Assembly (NCBI GenBank): GCA_003586115.2
Contig: QVOM02000116.1
Coordinates: 46,477,692 to 46,541,691 of the forward strand
Direction: 5' to 3'
Origin: Salvator merianae
Lineage: Eukaryota; Chordata; Lepidosauria; Squamata; Teiidae
DNA length: 64,000 bases
This document shows, piece after piece, positions 48,370 to 60,181 of the stretch. The position numbers and the translations under genes were made by a program. Numbering within the stretch: position 1 is the stretch's first letter; the number at the start of each line of letters is the position of its first letter. The notes below the pieces were generated by a model. The model did not search any database. It saw nothing but the letters and a program-made list of their open reading frames with translations, and was not told where the DNA came from.

Positions 48370-50340
48370 TAGGCCTTCAGGTTTGGGATTTATAGGTGAC
48401 TGTCCAAAAACTGTGACCACCAACCATTTAATGAGAGGCTTCAGTTACCTGCACATCAAGTGAGTGAATGTTTGCTTAAACCACGACAAAGAAAAATGTG
48501 TACTAAAACTATTGAGGAGAGCAGCAGTTTGTTCTTAATCTTAAATGGTATTCAAGACTTGGTGAGAGACATAAATGTTGTTGAACTGATTGGAGACAGT
48601 GACCGTAATGCAATAATATTCTACACTTTTAACAGTGGAAAATTGCAAAGCACATCCAATAAGAGCATATTGTGTTTGACTTCAGAAAAGGAAACTTCTG
48701 AAAATTAAATACATGAGAAGGAAGCTCAAAGGGGAGACTGAAAGGTTAAACTGTGGCCCTTTCTGCAATTACCTGCCTTTGGTCAGGATAAGTGGGTCTG
48801 GAATAGCATGGCCTAGCCTCATGGTCTCTAGGTGGGTGTTTTTTGAGGATGCACTGTTCCAGATCAGGGCTGAGCTGGTAGACCCGTTTAAAGCAGATCT
48901 ACTAGTGATACAGATTAAGGTGGGACGCATGACCTCATAGACCCATACTAACATGCAGATCTTTGAGGCCTACAAATGTACTACATGGACCCTTTATCCA
49001 TATTAAGGGTCTGTACAGAAAGATCCTAAATCTGGAAAGCTCAGTTATTATTCAAAAACACTAGAATACATTTATTATAATATGTTCTAAAGATTAAGAG
49101 TAGAACCACCAAGACAAACAAGCCAGCACGGTTGATTAGCTGTGTCAACAGCCTTCAAAAAGAAAAAGAACTGGCTTAAAAGGGCAGGGGTGAGGCAAAC
49201 TTTTGTAAAATAATTAAAAACAGACTGTAAGAGATGCAAAAAGAAGTTTGAGGTACGTGTTGCCAAAACTTTGAAGACAAATAATAAGAATCTTCAAATA
49301 TATTAGAAACAGGAAGCCAGCTAGGGAGGCCATTGGTTTCTTGGATGATGAGGGAACCAAAGGTGTGCTAAAAGGGGGAAAGGAAATCACAGAGAAGCTA
49401 AATAAATTGTTTGCATCTGTCATCAAGGTGGAGAACTTGAGTTACATCACTAAAACTGTTCCAGGAAGGGTGTCTGAGCAGTTGAGACAGGTAGTTTCAA
49501 GAAGAGACGTAGTATGCCTTATTGAGAGATGAAATACTAACAAACCACCAGGTCCCTAAGGGCATCCTAAAAAAAATATACAATTTGTCACTACAGTTGG
49601 CTTGAAGTTGGCTTATGTAACTCTAGTTTTTAAAAAGGGCTCAAGGGAAGACTTGGAAAACTGTAGGCCTGTCAACCTGATGTTTCTTCCAGGGAAGATA
49701 TTATAAATTATTGTTAAAGATAAAATTATCAAGCATTTACAGATATAGCTCTAGCTCAAGGACAGCCAGAATGGTTTCTAGAAAGAAAGTCCTGTCTAGC
49801 CAAGCCAACCTTTAGAGTTTTTTGAGCATGTCAATAAATGTGTAGATATGGGTGATCTGGTAAATTTTCCACAAGCTTGTAGTAAAGTACCTCACCAAAG
49901 AACTTTTCAGTAAATTTTACAACCATGGAATACAGGGACTGGTCTGTTTACGGATAAGTGATTAAGAACAGAAATCAGATGGTGTAGGAGTAAATGAACA
50001 TTTCTTGCTATGGAGAAATGTAACAAGTAGAATCTCCTAAGGCCCAGTGCTGGCACTGGGGCTTTTTCAAATATTCATAAATTGTTTGAAGTCAAGAGTG
50101 AAGTGACTCAAAAGGAAAGGAATCTTGGTGTAATTATAGACAGTCCAATTAAAGTGTCAAAACATTGTGCTGTTGTAAAAAAAAAAGGCCAATAGCATAT
50201 TAAGGATGATAAAAAAAATGGCACTGAGAATAAAAATACCAGTATTATAATGTTCTTATAGAAATTGATGAGGTGTCTGTACCTGTAATATTGCGTATAA
50301 TTTAGCCAACACACCTCAAAAAAAATATAGCAGAATTAGA
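48370..50340 (+). mobile_element. CR1/L3-like LINE, degraded, split by a DNA element
   Basis: Plus-strand pieces in the right order: LVRDINVVELIGDSDRNAII (48563-48620, endonuclease-RT linker), LFASVIKVENL (49411-49443), LVFKKGSREDLENCRPVNL (about 49620-49680, RT start), RKSCLA and DMGDLV (about 49790-49860), VAPVLALG-like palm region, then LGVIIDSPIKVSKHCAVV (about 50126-50180) and a C-terminal stretch to 50335. Many stops and frameshifts. Interrupted at 48755-49026. Confidence 0.75.
48755..49026. mobile_element. TIR DNA element, family A, inserted in the LINE
   Basis: Ends GGCCCTTTCTG (48755) and CAGAAAGATCC (49016-49026) are inverted with two mismatches. Internal blocks 'atgacctcatagaccc', 'gtactacatggaccc' and 'attaagggtctgtacag' match 7170-7260. 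The LINE's linker and RT pieces lie on either side. Confidence 0.7.
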
Positions 50341-50445
50341 AAAGATTCCAGAAATAGGAAATTAAAATAATAAAGCTTTCCTGTGAGTAAAAAATATGGT
50401 ATTTGAAACCTTTTACTTTAGTTGTTGGACCATGCTGCTTAGAAA

Positions 50446-50900
50446 ACTGTGGGCATTTTCTCACTTACCTTATGTAGTCCAGATCAGAGCATCCCACGCC
50501 AATCCGGACTAAGAAATCCATCCCAGTTGCAGACAAATCCTTCCCCGGACTTGAACAGGCCATCTGCTTGGGGACGGCAGTTCTGGTTTAGCCCCTGTGC
50601 TGGCTCAAAAGGCCAGAAGCAAAAGTTCCTGGCCTATAGAGCTGCGGCAAATCCATTTCAGCAAAGCAGCAAGCCTGTCCCCACACCTCTTAGTCCAGTT
50701 TGTTGCCACTAGCATGCTGGCAGACCTCTTTAAAGAGATCTGTTACTATGTTGGTGTAGGCAGCCACTTTGGGCTGCCTAGCATCTGGGAGCTGTTGTAG
50801 ATGCTCCTGAATGCTGCGGTGATGGGGCCATGCGAATGCATTTACACGGTGAGTGTCTGATCGCTCACTGTGGGTAAAGTGCAAACAGGCTCTTTGTGCG
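50446..50900. mobile_element. TIR DNA element related to families A/B
   Basis: Starts cattttctcacttacc and ends gtaaagtgcaaacaggc, inverted with gaps. 'gtagtccagatcagagc' and 'cctgtgctggctcaaaagg' resemble family B, and 'cctctttaaagagatctg' is a short palindrome. No coding domain. Confidence 0.5.
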
Positions 50901-50999
50901 GGGAGGTGTTCTTTTCCTCCCAGCTCTACACTACTTTTGGTTTTGCTTAGTTCCCTTAACAGTGGAGCCCAACTGATCTGCATTAGTTTGGAAGGGGAT

Positions 51000-52275
51000 T
51001 GGACCTTCCTCTGCATTACTTGTAAATCTTGATCATGGTTTCAAAATAAGGAAAGCTCTTTTGTACTTGTACACTTCCTTTTATCCAGCAACCTGCTCCC
51101 CTAGTGGCCACCCAGAGGCCTATGAAAAACCATCCATCTGGATGTGAGTCCATTAACTGAGTGAACTGAGTTTGAAATGTGCTGTGAGGAATACTTTTAC
51201 TTATTCCATTGAATACTTCAGAGGTTAAGGGACAAACAGTAGGATTTGGGGGGCAATAAATAAAAAATGAAGCCCCTTGGAAGCCTCAGAAAATCTCTGC
51301 AGTCTGGAGACCATTCATACCTGAGTTTCTTTTTCAAAGCTTGATTTACTTATTTGAAAAATGTCTTAATAGCAAGATGAAGGCTTTGCCACCTTTCTTC
51401 TTGATCTCCTTCAACAGCCTTTTTTGGGTACTGCAGGAAAAAAAAATTGAAAACTTACAATACCTTGTTAGCAAGCAGTTTTCATAAAAGCTTGACTAAA
51501 CACTAGACAGAAACGCTGATACTGTTGTTCTCATGTTAGCTGCAGCTTGTTTCTGTGGTCCTCCAGATGTCGCAGCACTACAGCTCCTATGATTTCCAGC
51601 CACTGTAGCCAAAATGGGAAATTATTTAAGTTATAGTTCAGCAATATTTAAAGAACCATAACTGACTTCAGCCAAATAGTAAGCTATTTGGATTTAGTGT
51701 CTCTTACTAGTGCTGTTGTATTTGCACAGTCTAGTAGTTGTTTATTACTGGGTTGGTGTACTCTCAGTCAGATCCTTCCCCAAGGGCCTGTGAGAATCAG
51801 AGGTATCAGAACAGAATGTGTGCTGTTTCCAATAGTGCTCCTTGTCTATAGTTCATGGATGTTGAGTCTTGTCAATACCAAAAGCAGCGGTGGTAGTGGT
51901 GGTATTCATGATGATGACTTAAAATGAGTGACTGGATTTTTGTGAAAAATAGGATTATTTTGATTGTTTCTGGGTTGCCATACTTCCACAGCATACACAA
52001 AAAAATAGACTTGTTTTCTAGTTCGTTAAAACGTTTGCATGGAATTTAGACCATATTGGTTCCTCCACCCCTTATCTGGTACATTCTGTCTATATTCTTT
52101 TTCTTTTGGCACATTGATGATTGTATCTCCTGGAACACAATTTGCCAATCTCCCACAGTAATCCTGTAGGATTTCATGGATGCAGGAGCTCCTAAGGCTG
52201 GGGAATATAGGAATTGAAGGTTTATTTATAAATTTGTGTTGCAGTTATGGTTTAGTTGTCTAGCTTGAAAAAACT
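51000..52275. other. Intronic DNA with one repeat fragment
   Basis: 51558-51640 ('ctccagatgtcgcagcacta', 'cagctcctatgatttccagc') resembles a dispersed 'actacaactcccatcat' type repeat. No gene seen. Confidence 0.4.
51093..51112 (+). promoter_or_regulatory. CTCF-like motif
   Basis: CTGCTCCCCTAGTGGCCACC fits the reverse form of the CTCF core (GCGCCCCCTGGTGGCCA) with few changes. By eye only. Confidence 0.35.
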
Positions 52276-52277
52276 TC

Positions 52278-52790
52278 AGGCTTTTTCTGCATTTGGCTTC
52301 TCTGTTCTGGTACAGGGTCGGCCCTATTAGTAAAACGCAATCAGTCCCAAACTGGGATAAATTGTTCTTGGCCTGGAATAAGACTGTCTACATTGGGATG
52401 ACCTGTTTTGGGCTAGTCCCTGTGCTGGCTCCAAAGCTCGTGACAGCTTCTGAGACAGTTTCTGAAGGCCAGGAGTGAAAGTTCCTGGCCTTGGAGCCTC
52501 CAGGGGACCCATTTTAGTGATGCGCCATGTAGCACCACCACAGTGGGTCTCTGGCAGTCTAGTATACCACCCTCTAGTATGCCAGTAGCCCTCAAAAAAG
52601 AGGTCTATCAGTAGACTGGACCAGGATGCCATTTTGGATGTCCTAGTCTGGTCTGTGCTCCGTTCTGTGCAGACAGAGCATACTAAGAGGATGTAGGGTT
52701 TCTCTGATCCACTCTGAGGTTTGAACAAAAGAGACCCAGAACTGAATTATGGTCTGGTCCACTGCCCCATGCAAATCTATCCTCAGTTTC
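52278..52790. mobile_element. TIR DNA element, family B copy 3
   Basis: Starts ctttttctgcatttggc. Shares 'cagtcccaaactgggataaa', 'ttgggatgacctgttttgg', 'ggggacccattttag' and the 'agtagactggaccaggatgc' block with copies 1 and 2. Right end unclear near 52790. Non-coding. Confidence 0.6.
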
Positions 52791-52837
52791 TGCAACTGAA
52801 CTATGTATATAGGCAGGAATATTTATATGGGGGGGGA

Positions 52838-52975
52838 GGATGGAGAGAGAGAATTTCTATACTGCCCTTTACTGTGGTGTCCGGGTATATAAAATAGAAC
52901 CATAAAACTAACAAACAAAATAAAATAAACAACTAAATCAAAGAAGACAACAGGGTAAAACAGACCATCCAAGCA
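52838..52975 (-). mobile_element. L2-like 3' tail, degraded
   Basis: 'atttctatactgccctttac', 'gtgtccgggtatataaaata', then 'aaacaaaataaaataaac'. Antisense tail layout. Confidence 0.45.
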
Positions 52976-52979
52976 CAGC

Positions 52980-53884
52980 AGAATGCAGTATTATATTGAA
53001 CCATCTACTCCAAGTTAGTCTGTTTTCTTGTTTTTGTTTGTATGTGTATTTGGGTGACATAACCAAGCTATTATTTTGCCTCATCTCTAAATACCAAAAG
53101 TTAGACTGATTAAAAGCATCTTTGTAAGAGTTTAGGAAATTGTCCAGGTTCAGATGTTGCCATGTCTCTAGTGAAAGAGGATTTCCAAGAGCACTTCAGT
53201 ATGTGCTCTTTATATGACATACTTTAGCCAGGCAGAACATAGGATTGATAGTGATATCTTTGAATATACTTAAGAGATACTGTTAATTGGTGGAGAAGGG
53301 CTTATATGTCTGGCACAGTATTTTAGAGATGTATAGAGATTCTGACTTGGTTGTATTTGTTAACACGTTAATACTTGAGAACCCAGTAACCCTTATTTAA
53401 TTAACTGTGAGTACTGGAATGTCTTTGGAATTGCTGTGAAGCTTTACTAAAAACAGAACAACTGTAATTACTGTGGAATGTTTTAATGGGCGATCAGTGT
53501 AATGAAGGAAGAGGGAGACATTGAAAAGATTGAGGTCCACTATGTCTTATTTACTTGAGAGGAAATTAAACACAACAGAAGAGAGTAGGGTTGTCTATGG
53601 ACATCATATAGATCTTAATCCTTTGGGCTTGTTCAGCATGAGCATATCTTGGGGGGGGGAGCTTAACTTTCGTCACCCCCTAACTCAGATTTCAGTGGGA
53701 CTTTGTTCCTGGTAAATAAGGATTAGATTTTGTAGAAAATAGACTTGGGCCTTCAGTAAACCATTTCTTGCTGATACTAAGATATAGGAAGAAAAGAACA
53801 GCCCTTAACGCTAAACTGAAAGAATAACTTGGAAAATAGGGCAATAGTGAGGTGACCAGAGGACATTTTTGTAGTTATGTCATG
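52980..53884. other. Intronic DNA without recognised features
   Basis: No coding domain, RNA gene or repeat family recognised. G-run at 53651-53659. Confidence 0.5.
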
Positions 53885-53892
53885 CACTAGAT

Positions 53893-54100
53893 CAGTGGTT
53901 CCCAACCTTTTTTCACTTGTATACCCCTTGGCAGCCCATTTCCATAAATTGTACCCTTCATAATAGTTTTTGTTATTTCAAATGTATAAGTTGTAAGTGT
54001 GTGTACCTTTTTCTGCCATTATTCAAATTAATTTGCGTATCCCTATGTGTCGTGGTTTGTACCACTGGGAGGTACATGTACCCCATGTTGAGAATCACTG
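53893..54100. mobile_element. hAT-type MITE (208 bp) with 8-bp target duplication
   Basis: Terminal inverted repeats CAGTGGTTCCCAAC (53893-53906) and GTTGAGAATCACTG (54087-54100), two mismatches. Flanking 8-bp sequences CACTAGAT (53885-53892) and CACAAGAT (54101-54108) differ at one base. CAGTGGTTCTCAAC-type ends and 8-bp duplications are the signature of hAT/Charlie-group elements. No transposase encoded. Confidence 0.88.
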
Positions 54101-54108
54101 CACAAGAT

Positions 54109-54595
54109 CCGTCTTGGATCTGTAAAAGCATCCGTCCAACAGAACTGAATTAAGAGTTTGGAGGGTGCCTTTACAGTATTGTGTGTATTTCAGTCACGCT
54201 CTTCTTTCTGAGGACAGGCTTGCTTGCCATAGTGGGTATGGTAGGGGCGTAAGAGGAAATCACTGGGAGCGCAGGCATCATGTTTCAAAAAACACCTGGA
54301 TAAAATGTGAGTTTGTTTTGGATGTGCAGAGGGTTTTGCGAGAGACGGAGGAGATGAAAACTCACATTTGGGAAAATGAGGGGTGGGACTTATAGGCATT
54401 CATTTGATCATATTCAAAGTCAAACAGGGGAAGAGGGAAAGGACATAGCAAAATAAAAGAAGTCTCAAACAGTGTGAATATCTAGTTTCACAAAGACAAC
54501 ACAATTCTAGGGAGTAGTCGGTCAACTTTAACAGGACAAATGTACAACAAAGGTTGTCACAGAGCAACCAGGGCAGGCTCAGTCTGAAAGTTAGG
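54109..54595. other. Intronic DNA without recognised features
   Basis: No family motif in either strand's ORFs. Confidence 0.5.
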
Positions 54596-54599
54596 CTTA

Positions 54600-55330
54600 A
54601 AGCCCAGTAAAATAGATCTAGGAAAATCTGTCTCCTCTACATGCATGGAGTTGATTTGCCTCCTTTCTTTCAATTACGCTGCCTGGAAAGGGGATATTAG
54701 CCACAGGTTTATAGTTGTTACTTGTGACTTCCAGGCTAGGTTTCTTTGGATGTGGTGGAATGACAATATCCTTAAGGGATGCTGGTACCACTCTCTCTCT
54801 CAGTGAGGCCTTTATGACCCTCCTGGACCCAAACATATAGCCCCTTTCTGTTACATCTAGTAAGAGTCAAGGACAAGTGATTGTTGGTATTCTCCCAAAG
54901 ACCATATCCGTGTCCTCAGGTTTCAGTAACAGGATCCTGGATACCTCTCTGCATGACACTTTGTAATTGTATAGTCTGAGTCATGACACCTTTACTATCA
55001 AAGTGTCTAGCAAAAGCATCTTGACAAGTTATGGAGGGATTTCCTGAGTGCTGTTGTGTGCCAGAGTTTAAAGGGCTATGTGCCTCTCAGAGTACTCAGT
55101 TGGTAACACCAAGAGGACACAATGTCTGAGAAGTATTTCTCTGCCTCGTTTAGTGCCACTGAGTAGACCTAGTAATAGTCTCTAGCCCATGCTTGATCAG
55201 ATTCACCACAACTTTTCCTCTTCTTGCATTCCAGCTGTCATCCCATTTCCTTCCTTTCCCTTAGCCCTGGAATACATCAAGGAGCTGCACAGGCTCTTCA
55301 TGGTCAGAAAAGACCCTTAGGTGGGATCGT
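54600..55330 (-). mobile_element. L2-type LINE, linker and RT start, degraded
   Basis: Minus-strand translation 54836-54618 reads SLRERVVPASLKDIVIPPHP, then KKPSLEVTSNNYKPVANIPF and PGSVIER. This is the N-terminal RT block of L2-like elements (NYRPVSN-LPF-SKVIE). Upstream on the minus strand (to about 55300) is a linker with stops, including CQDAFARHFDSK. Confidence 0.75.
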
Positions 55331-57575
55331 ATCAACTGCCCAGACCATCTTCCCATTTCTAAGAGCAGTTGGGCATCACTCAGGCATATAACTACAACAG
55401 CATATTAGCATATGTTTTGTGTTGCTCCTTGGCGCCAAATCCACCCAGACAGTGTCCCTCTTATAGCCTCTGACCTGATCAGTCAGGGCAAGGGACTTGC
55501 TGGGAAACTGCTGAATCAGGAATGGAAGACAAAGTCTTTATAGCCCAATAAAAGCAGCAGTATGCTTCAAGGGGCAAGCAGGCTACAAGCTACTGGACTC
55601 TCAGATTCTGATACAGAAAAATAGTAGCACATAATTATTTTCTTTCTACACCTTTACGACTGAACCAGGAAACTTGGGCCCATGAGATGATGTTAGAACT
55701 ACATTTCCCACCTTTCCTGAGCACTGGCAAGTATGACTGGAGGGCAAGGTGCAGGAGCATTTCCTCTTCCCTAAATACATATACCTTTCCAGGTACTCCT
55801 CACAGAATCCTGTGCAGGGATAATCTTAGAATAGGAAGAATTGCTATATATGTTAAAAGAAAAAAAAGGAGTATCTGTAAAATCTACACAGATTTCTTTT
55901 TTACGTGGGCAGATAAAAACACTGTATTTTAATCTATGGATGTAAGAAATGGGATTACCCAGTGAAATTGTTTTGTAATGTATTATAAATAATACTGAAG
56001 ATAGTTCAAAAACTTTTTAGATTCTAAGAAACACTCTTTGTTATATTAAGTAGACGGTTCCATTGGAAGCCTATTACGGTTTGGGGTCAGGGTACTAGAA
56101 GTACTCCTATCTCCACATTCCTGTTTGTGCTGTTATTAAAAGCTCTCCTTGGCATTTTTTAACATACAGTCAGAGGCAGCTGGCCCAAAAGGGCATCCAG
56201 CCAGCAGCTCAGAGCTTGAATCCACTCTCCCTATCTCCTTTCATGCATGTTTTAATTTATAGTTGACTAATGTGAGTATAATCCACTACGCTCAGTCGGG
56301 TCTGTTTTTCTGTGAGTTTTCACAGAGTTGCAGCCTTGTAATATCTCACCGTACCATTAGCTATGCCTGTTCTGATTTCATGGTATCTCTTCCTTTTGGC
56401 TGTCTTGTTCTCTGCCCCATCAGTCACAGCGGGCACCATACATCATTGCATATAAGATATGGCAAAGAGCTTTGAGAAGGGAGTGTTGATACTCATCGTG
56501 ATTAGCTCTTTTAGAAGGTGTAAGGTGAGAGGTATGGAGTGGGTAACTCCTGACATATCTCTCACTTTATCCTTCTGAAGATGGACATCAGTTTTGGAAC
56601 CTCATCAAAAAAAGCCCTGCCCAGTGCCCAATTCAGTGTCCTTCTAGTATCACAGGAAGTGATTATTATTTCCCCATGCTGTTGAACTTTTTTTTGTATC
56701 TTCTATTTTTGCTGCTCTTCCTTACCTTTTTTATTGTGCTTTAATTATTTGTTTTATGCACTACCCCGAGAGTTCAGTAGAAGGACCAGGTTTAAACCTT
56801 AGTGGTAAAATAAGGGTGAACTGTGTTTTTGAATATAAAATTCTCAGAAAAAGATGCAAAGAGAGAGGAGCCATTGCTGTTGTGCCCTACTTAAATCTGT
56901 TTTCCAAAAATGTATGCCAGGCCTGAGAAAAATATGTTCAAGAAGATAGATCGGGACATATTTTTCAATTTGACACAGAACTGTTGGGGAAGGAACGAGC
57001 CAAAATAAGGCAAATCAGTGAGTTGTTACACAGCAGCATTGTAAAGACACCAGCATATATCGACATTTATGAATATCCTGTGCGCTTGTGGAATAAAAAG
57101 CAAATAAAGTAATGTGATTGTTCATTTTGAACATTTACTACCTTTCAAGTACAGGTTCTGTTTTGCATCTTGTATAGGCATCATGGCTAAACATCCCAGG
57201 CATGTACCAATACCATCTCCAGAGTCCAAGAAGCCTTTATGCTTCTGTTTCATATTCAGCAGCTGAGCGTTGCTGACTTTTCAGTTATAGTTATTTCAGA
57301 TCCAAGTGCAATAGCTTCAGAAAATTACACAACAGAAACTGGGAGGAACAGAAGGCATCAGCATTTGCTTTTAAAGAAACAAAACTACAATAGGGTCCAG
57401 TATTTATGCAGAAGGAAATTTTACTGTAAATTACATCACAAATTTGGTAAATAAATTGGATTTTCTATACGTAGTTATTTCTTCCTGTTGTCTCTAACTT
57501 CCTGCTATAGACAACGAGAATCATATATTTGACACTTGGCTTGCCGTGTCAATCCATGGAAATTTTAGCCTTAGA
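55331..57575. other. Unassigned intronic DNA
   Basis: Possibly a further part of the LINE up to 55.6 kb. Otherwise no recognisable gene or repeat. Confidence 0.35.
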
Positions 57576-57577
57576 TT

Positions 57578-57677
57578 GCAACCACTTCTGTATCTCTGCC
57601 AAGAAAACTGCATCGGGATTCCCATGCAATCAGCAAGTTGTAGGCCACAACTCAGTAATACCCAACAGCAACAATTT
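57578..57677 (+). mobile_element. tRNA-derived SINE, family 1, 3' part only
   Basis: Starts within the core ('aaccacttctgtatctctgc') and ends 'aacagcaacaat'. The tRNA head is missing. Confidence 0.7.
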
Positions 57678-57679
57678 TT

Positions 57680-58800
57680 AAAACCTCTTTCTTTGAATGG
57701 TTTTAGAATTGAGCACTGAACCATGTTATCTGCAGAGCACAAGATAAAGTACTATTAACCGAATAGAATTGTAGTATACATGCTCTAGGAAAATAGTGTT
57801 GATCAAGATGTGGTTGATAGAACCTGTTGCCGTTCTCAAGTGATATATTTTCTCTTTTATCATGTTTGGATTCTGACTACATGAAACTATTGTGAATATA
57901 GAAAATAAAATGGCAAAGCATATATGGGTATCGCAGTTCAGTGCTGCCTAAGAGGTTCGTAGTATCCTCTTGCTTTTCTTCTACTTTTGGTTCCATTGTG
58001 ATCTTTGTGAATTTTCTGTTCCCTTTTATAACCTGAACTTGTCTGCAGTTGAGTTCCCTTACATGACAGGGGCCATCACTGAGATTTCTGGTGTTGGCTG
58101 TTCATTTGTCTGAATGCAGGAATCCTATAACTCATTAGCTGATTTTTCCAAAACTGTTCCAGAATTAGTATTTCCCTCAAGATGAGACTAGTCTTGATTC
58201 TGGACTCAATATTTAAAATATTGTTAGTTCTTTTTTTAATTGGAAATTCCGTGCAGTGTGTTATATAGTAATATATATCATCATCAGTGGCTGCCAAAAA
58301 TTCAGCAGATGATTCTTGTTTGCTTCCCATTGATAGAATAAAACGCAAGTTCTCTTTCCCATTCCTCCCGTTTGCAGTTTTCTGGTCAAATAAGGTATTG
58401 GCTTCTCTTTATTAGCTGTACAAACTTGTAGTCAAGTTAAATGGAGGGAGTGCTTTTGATAGCCTATGCTCAAATGTCACTGCATGTTGAACATAGGCAC
58501 CTAGTTTCCCTGCCAAGGATCCCTGCACTATATAGCCACAATAATGCAAAGGAAAGAAAAGCCAGGATGCAGACAGAGACTTTATAGCAAAAGATGAAAT
58601 GTGGATTCTGCACCAGTGAGAATAAGGGAGAAGCAGCTGCAATAAAAAAAGAACACGAGAAAAGACTTTTAATAGATTTGGTTTCATTAATCTTTTCTTG
58701 GCCACCCAGACAAGAGTATGAAAGGCTGTGGTTTGGGGTACAATTTCTTTGGTGTGTATTCACTGCTAATCTTCAGACTTTCCACTTAAAGAAATATCTT
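57680..58800. other. Intronic DNA without recognised features
   Basis: No domain or clear repeat family seen. Confidence 0.45.
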
Positions 58801-58804
58801 AGGT

Positions 58805-58917
58805 GCAGCACGTCAGCATTTATTGATAAATAATCACGCAGGAAATAGCACCAACAAACACATATACCCTTCAACACTTTCCTGCCAGGCTTATCTGCAT
58901 GGTGGCCACATCAAAAC
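58805..58917 (-). repeat. Left LTR-like direct repeat (3' LTR of the remnant)
   Basis: Shares with 61931-62042 the strings 'aggaaatagc', 'caacaaacacatat' and 'acatcaaa' in order. Confidence 0.6.
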
Positions 58918-59049
58918 CCAAGTTATTCTCCATTTTCTCTGAGGCTCTAAGTGGCCTTGAGGCATCACCAGTTCCAATTATTCCATAACAATTACACACT
59001 TATCTCTGCAGCCATGACCTGGTATTATAGAGTTTCAAAGATGGCAGCA

Positions 59050-59300
59050 CAGTGGCCAGGCTGACATTATCCCCCCTGGGGATTCCCCCCTCCCAGGACG
59101 CAAAACATCAGAAGAAAATGCAGAGAGAGGAACTGAGAGGCTAGGCTTGGGCAGGACTACAACTGCAAGGTTGAATTTCTCTACCAAGGTGCATTCAATC
59201 ATGCTCCTGCTTGCCCACTGTCTACCAATGCTTCTAACTGTAAACTCACCTGAGCCAGGCACAGTGATGCGTAAATCCTCAACCAGATGTTTGCAAAGTG
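59050..59300 (-). pseudogene. Retropepsin-like remnant
   Basis: LVEKFNLAVVVLPKPSLSV (minus, about 59180-59124) resembles the region after the active site of gypsy proteases. The DSG triplet occurs just upstream but in another frame (gacagtggg near 59221), implying a frameshift. The remnant ends at the left LTR-like repeat, with no reverse transcriptase between. Confidence 0.45.
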
Positions 59301-59353
59301 TGTCATTATTGTTTACAGGGCAAATTAGAATTGGGTCCTGCATACATGCCCAT

Positions 59354-60181
59354 TTACAAGTAGGACTTGGTCATTTCCTGATTTTGAGGCAGCTGGTGAA
59401 GTGCTGGTATCAGTTTGCAGTGTAGGAGCAAGCTCTGCAACTGTGGCTGCGGCTGTGATTTTGCCTCTTTGATGGTTTTAGGGATCAATGCCCCATTGAT
59501 CCCTTTGATGGCCAAGGCTGAGGTAGTCTTATTGGGACACTCAGCCCCTACATGATTGGCTCCCCCAAAGTGCATTCATAACCCTTAGGGGTATTGGATG
59601 ATTTTTCTCGTTAGTAGTTAAGTGGCCATGAGACTGGCCAATGCTCCAGATACAGACAGATCAGCTGGCATGTGAAGAAGGCTGTGGCAAAGGGGTTGTG
59701 AAGATTTGCCAGAAAGAATCTGGAAGTTTACCAGCTGCTCCTCTAGTCGAGCCATCAACTGTATCCATGCCATTAGCATAAGAGGATTACCATGTTGTAT
59801 GGACAGTAACTTTAAATTCTGATGGAGCCCATCACCAAACAACATCACCAAACAGGTGTCTTCCAGATTGGCTATGTTTCCAGCCAGCATCCAGAACTCA
59901 AAAGCATAGGCGGTTACTGTTTGTTTCCCTTGCTTAATCTGGCAAAGGCACGGGTTTACATGCTGAGTCACTATACTGTACCTCCAAAGCGCATAAAAAT
60001 ACTCAGTCTCATGTTTTGAGACCACCATGACCCAACGCTCCCAGTGCCTACTGGCCCACTTGGTCAAATACAGGTTTATGCTAAACACTGTATGGGTCAC
60101 ATCATTGAAAAAAGTTTCATCTATCATATCCATTCGTAATTGCATTAAAAGGACTCTTAAGTCGGGCAGGATCCCCATCAA
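59354..60181 (-). pseudogene. gag-like pseudogene of the gypsy remnant
   Basis: The 187-codon frame 60181-59618 resembles the capsid region of Ty3/gypsy-type Gag (retrotransposon gag domain). A central part of the FAYALWRY / QIKQGKQTVTAYAFEF type is followed by FGDGLHQNLK. The same frame continues after stops into a zinc-knuckle-like MHFGGANHVGAECP at about 59575-59534. The two leading Cys positions of the knuckle are a stop codon and a Phe, so the nucleic-acid-binding motif is broken. Domesticated Gag genes (RTL/PEG10 type) have similar domains, but the stops argue against function here. Confidence 0.65.
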
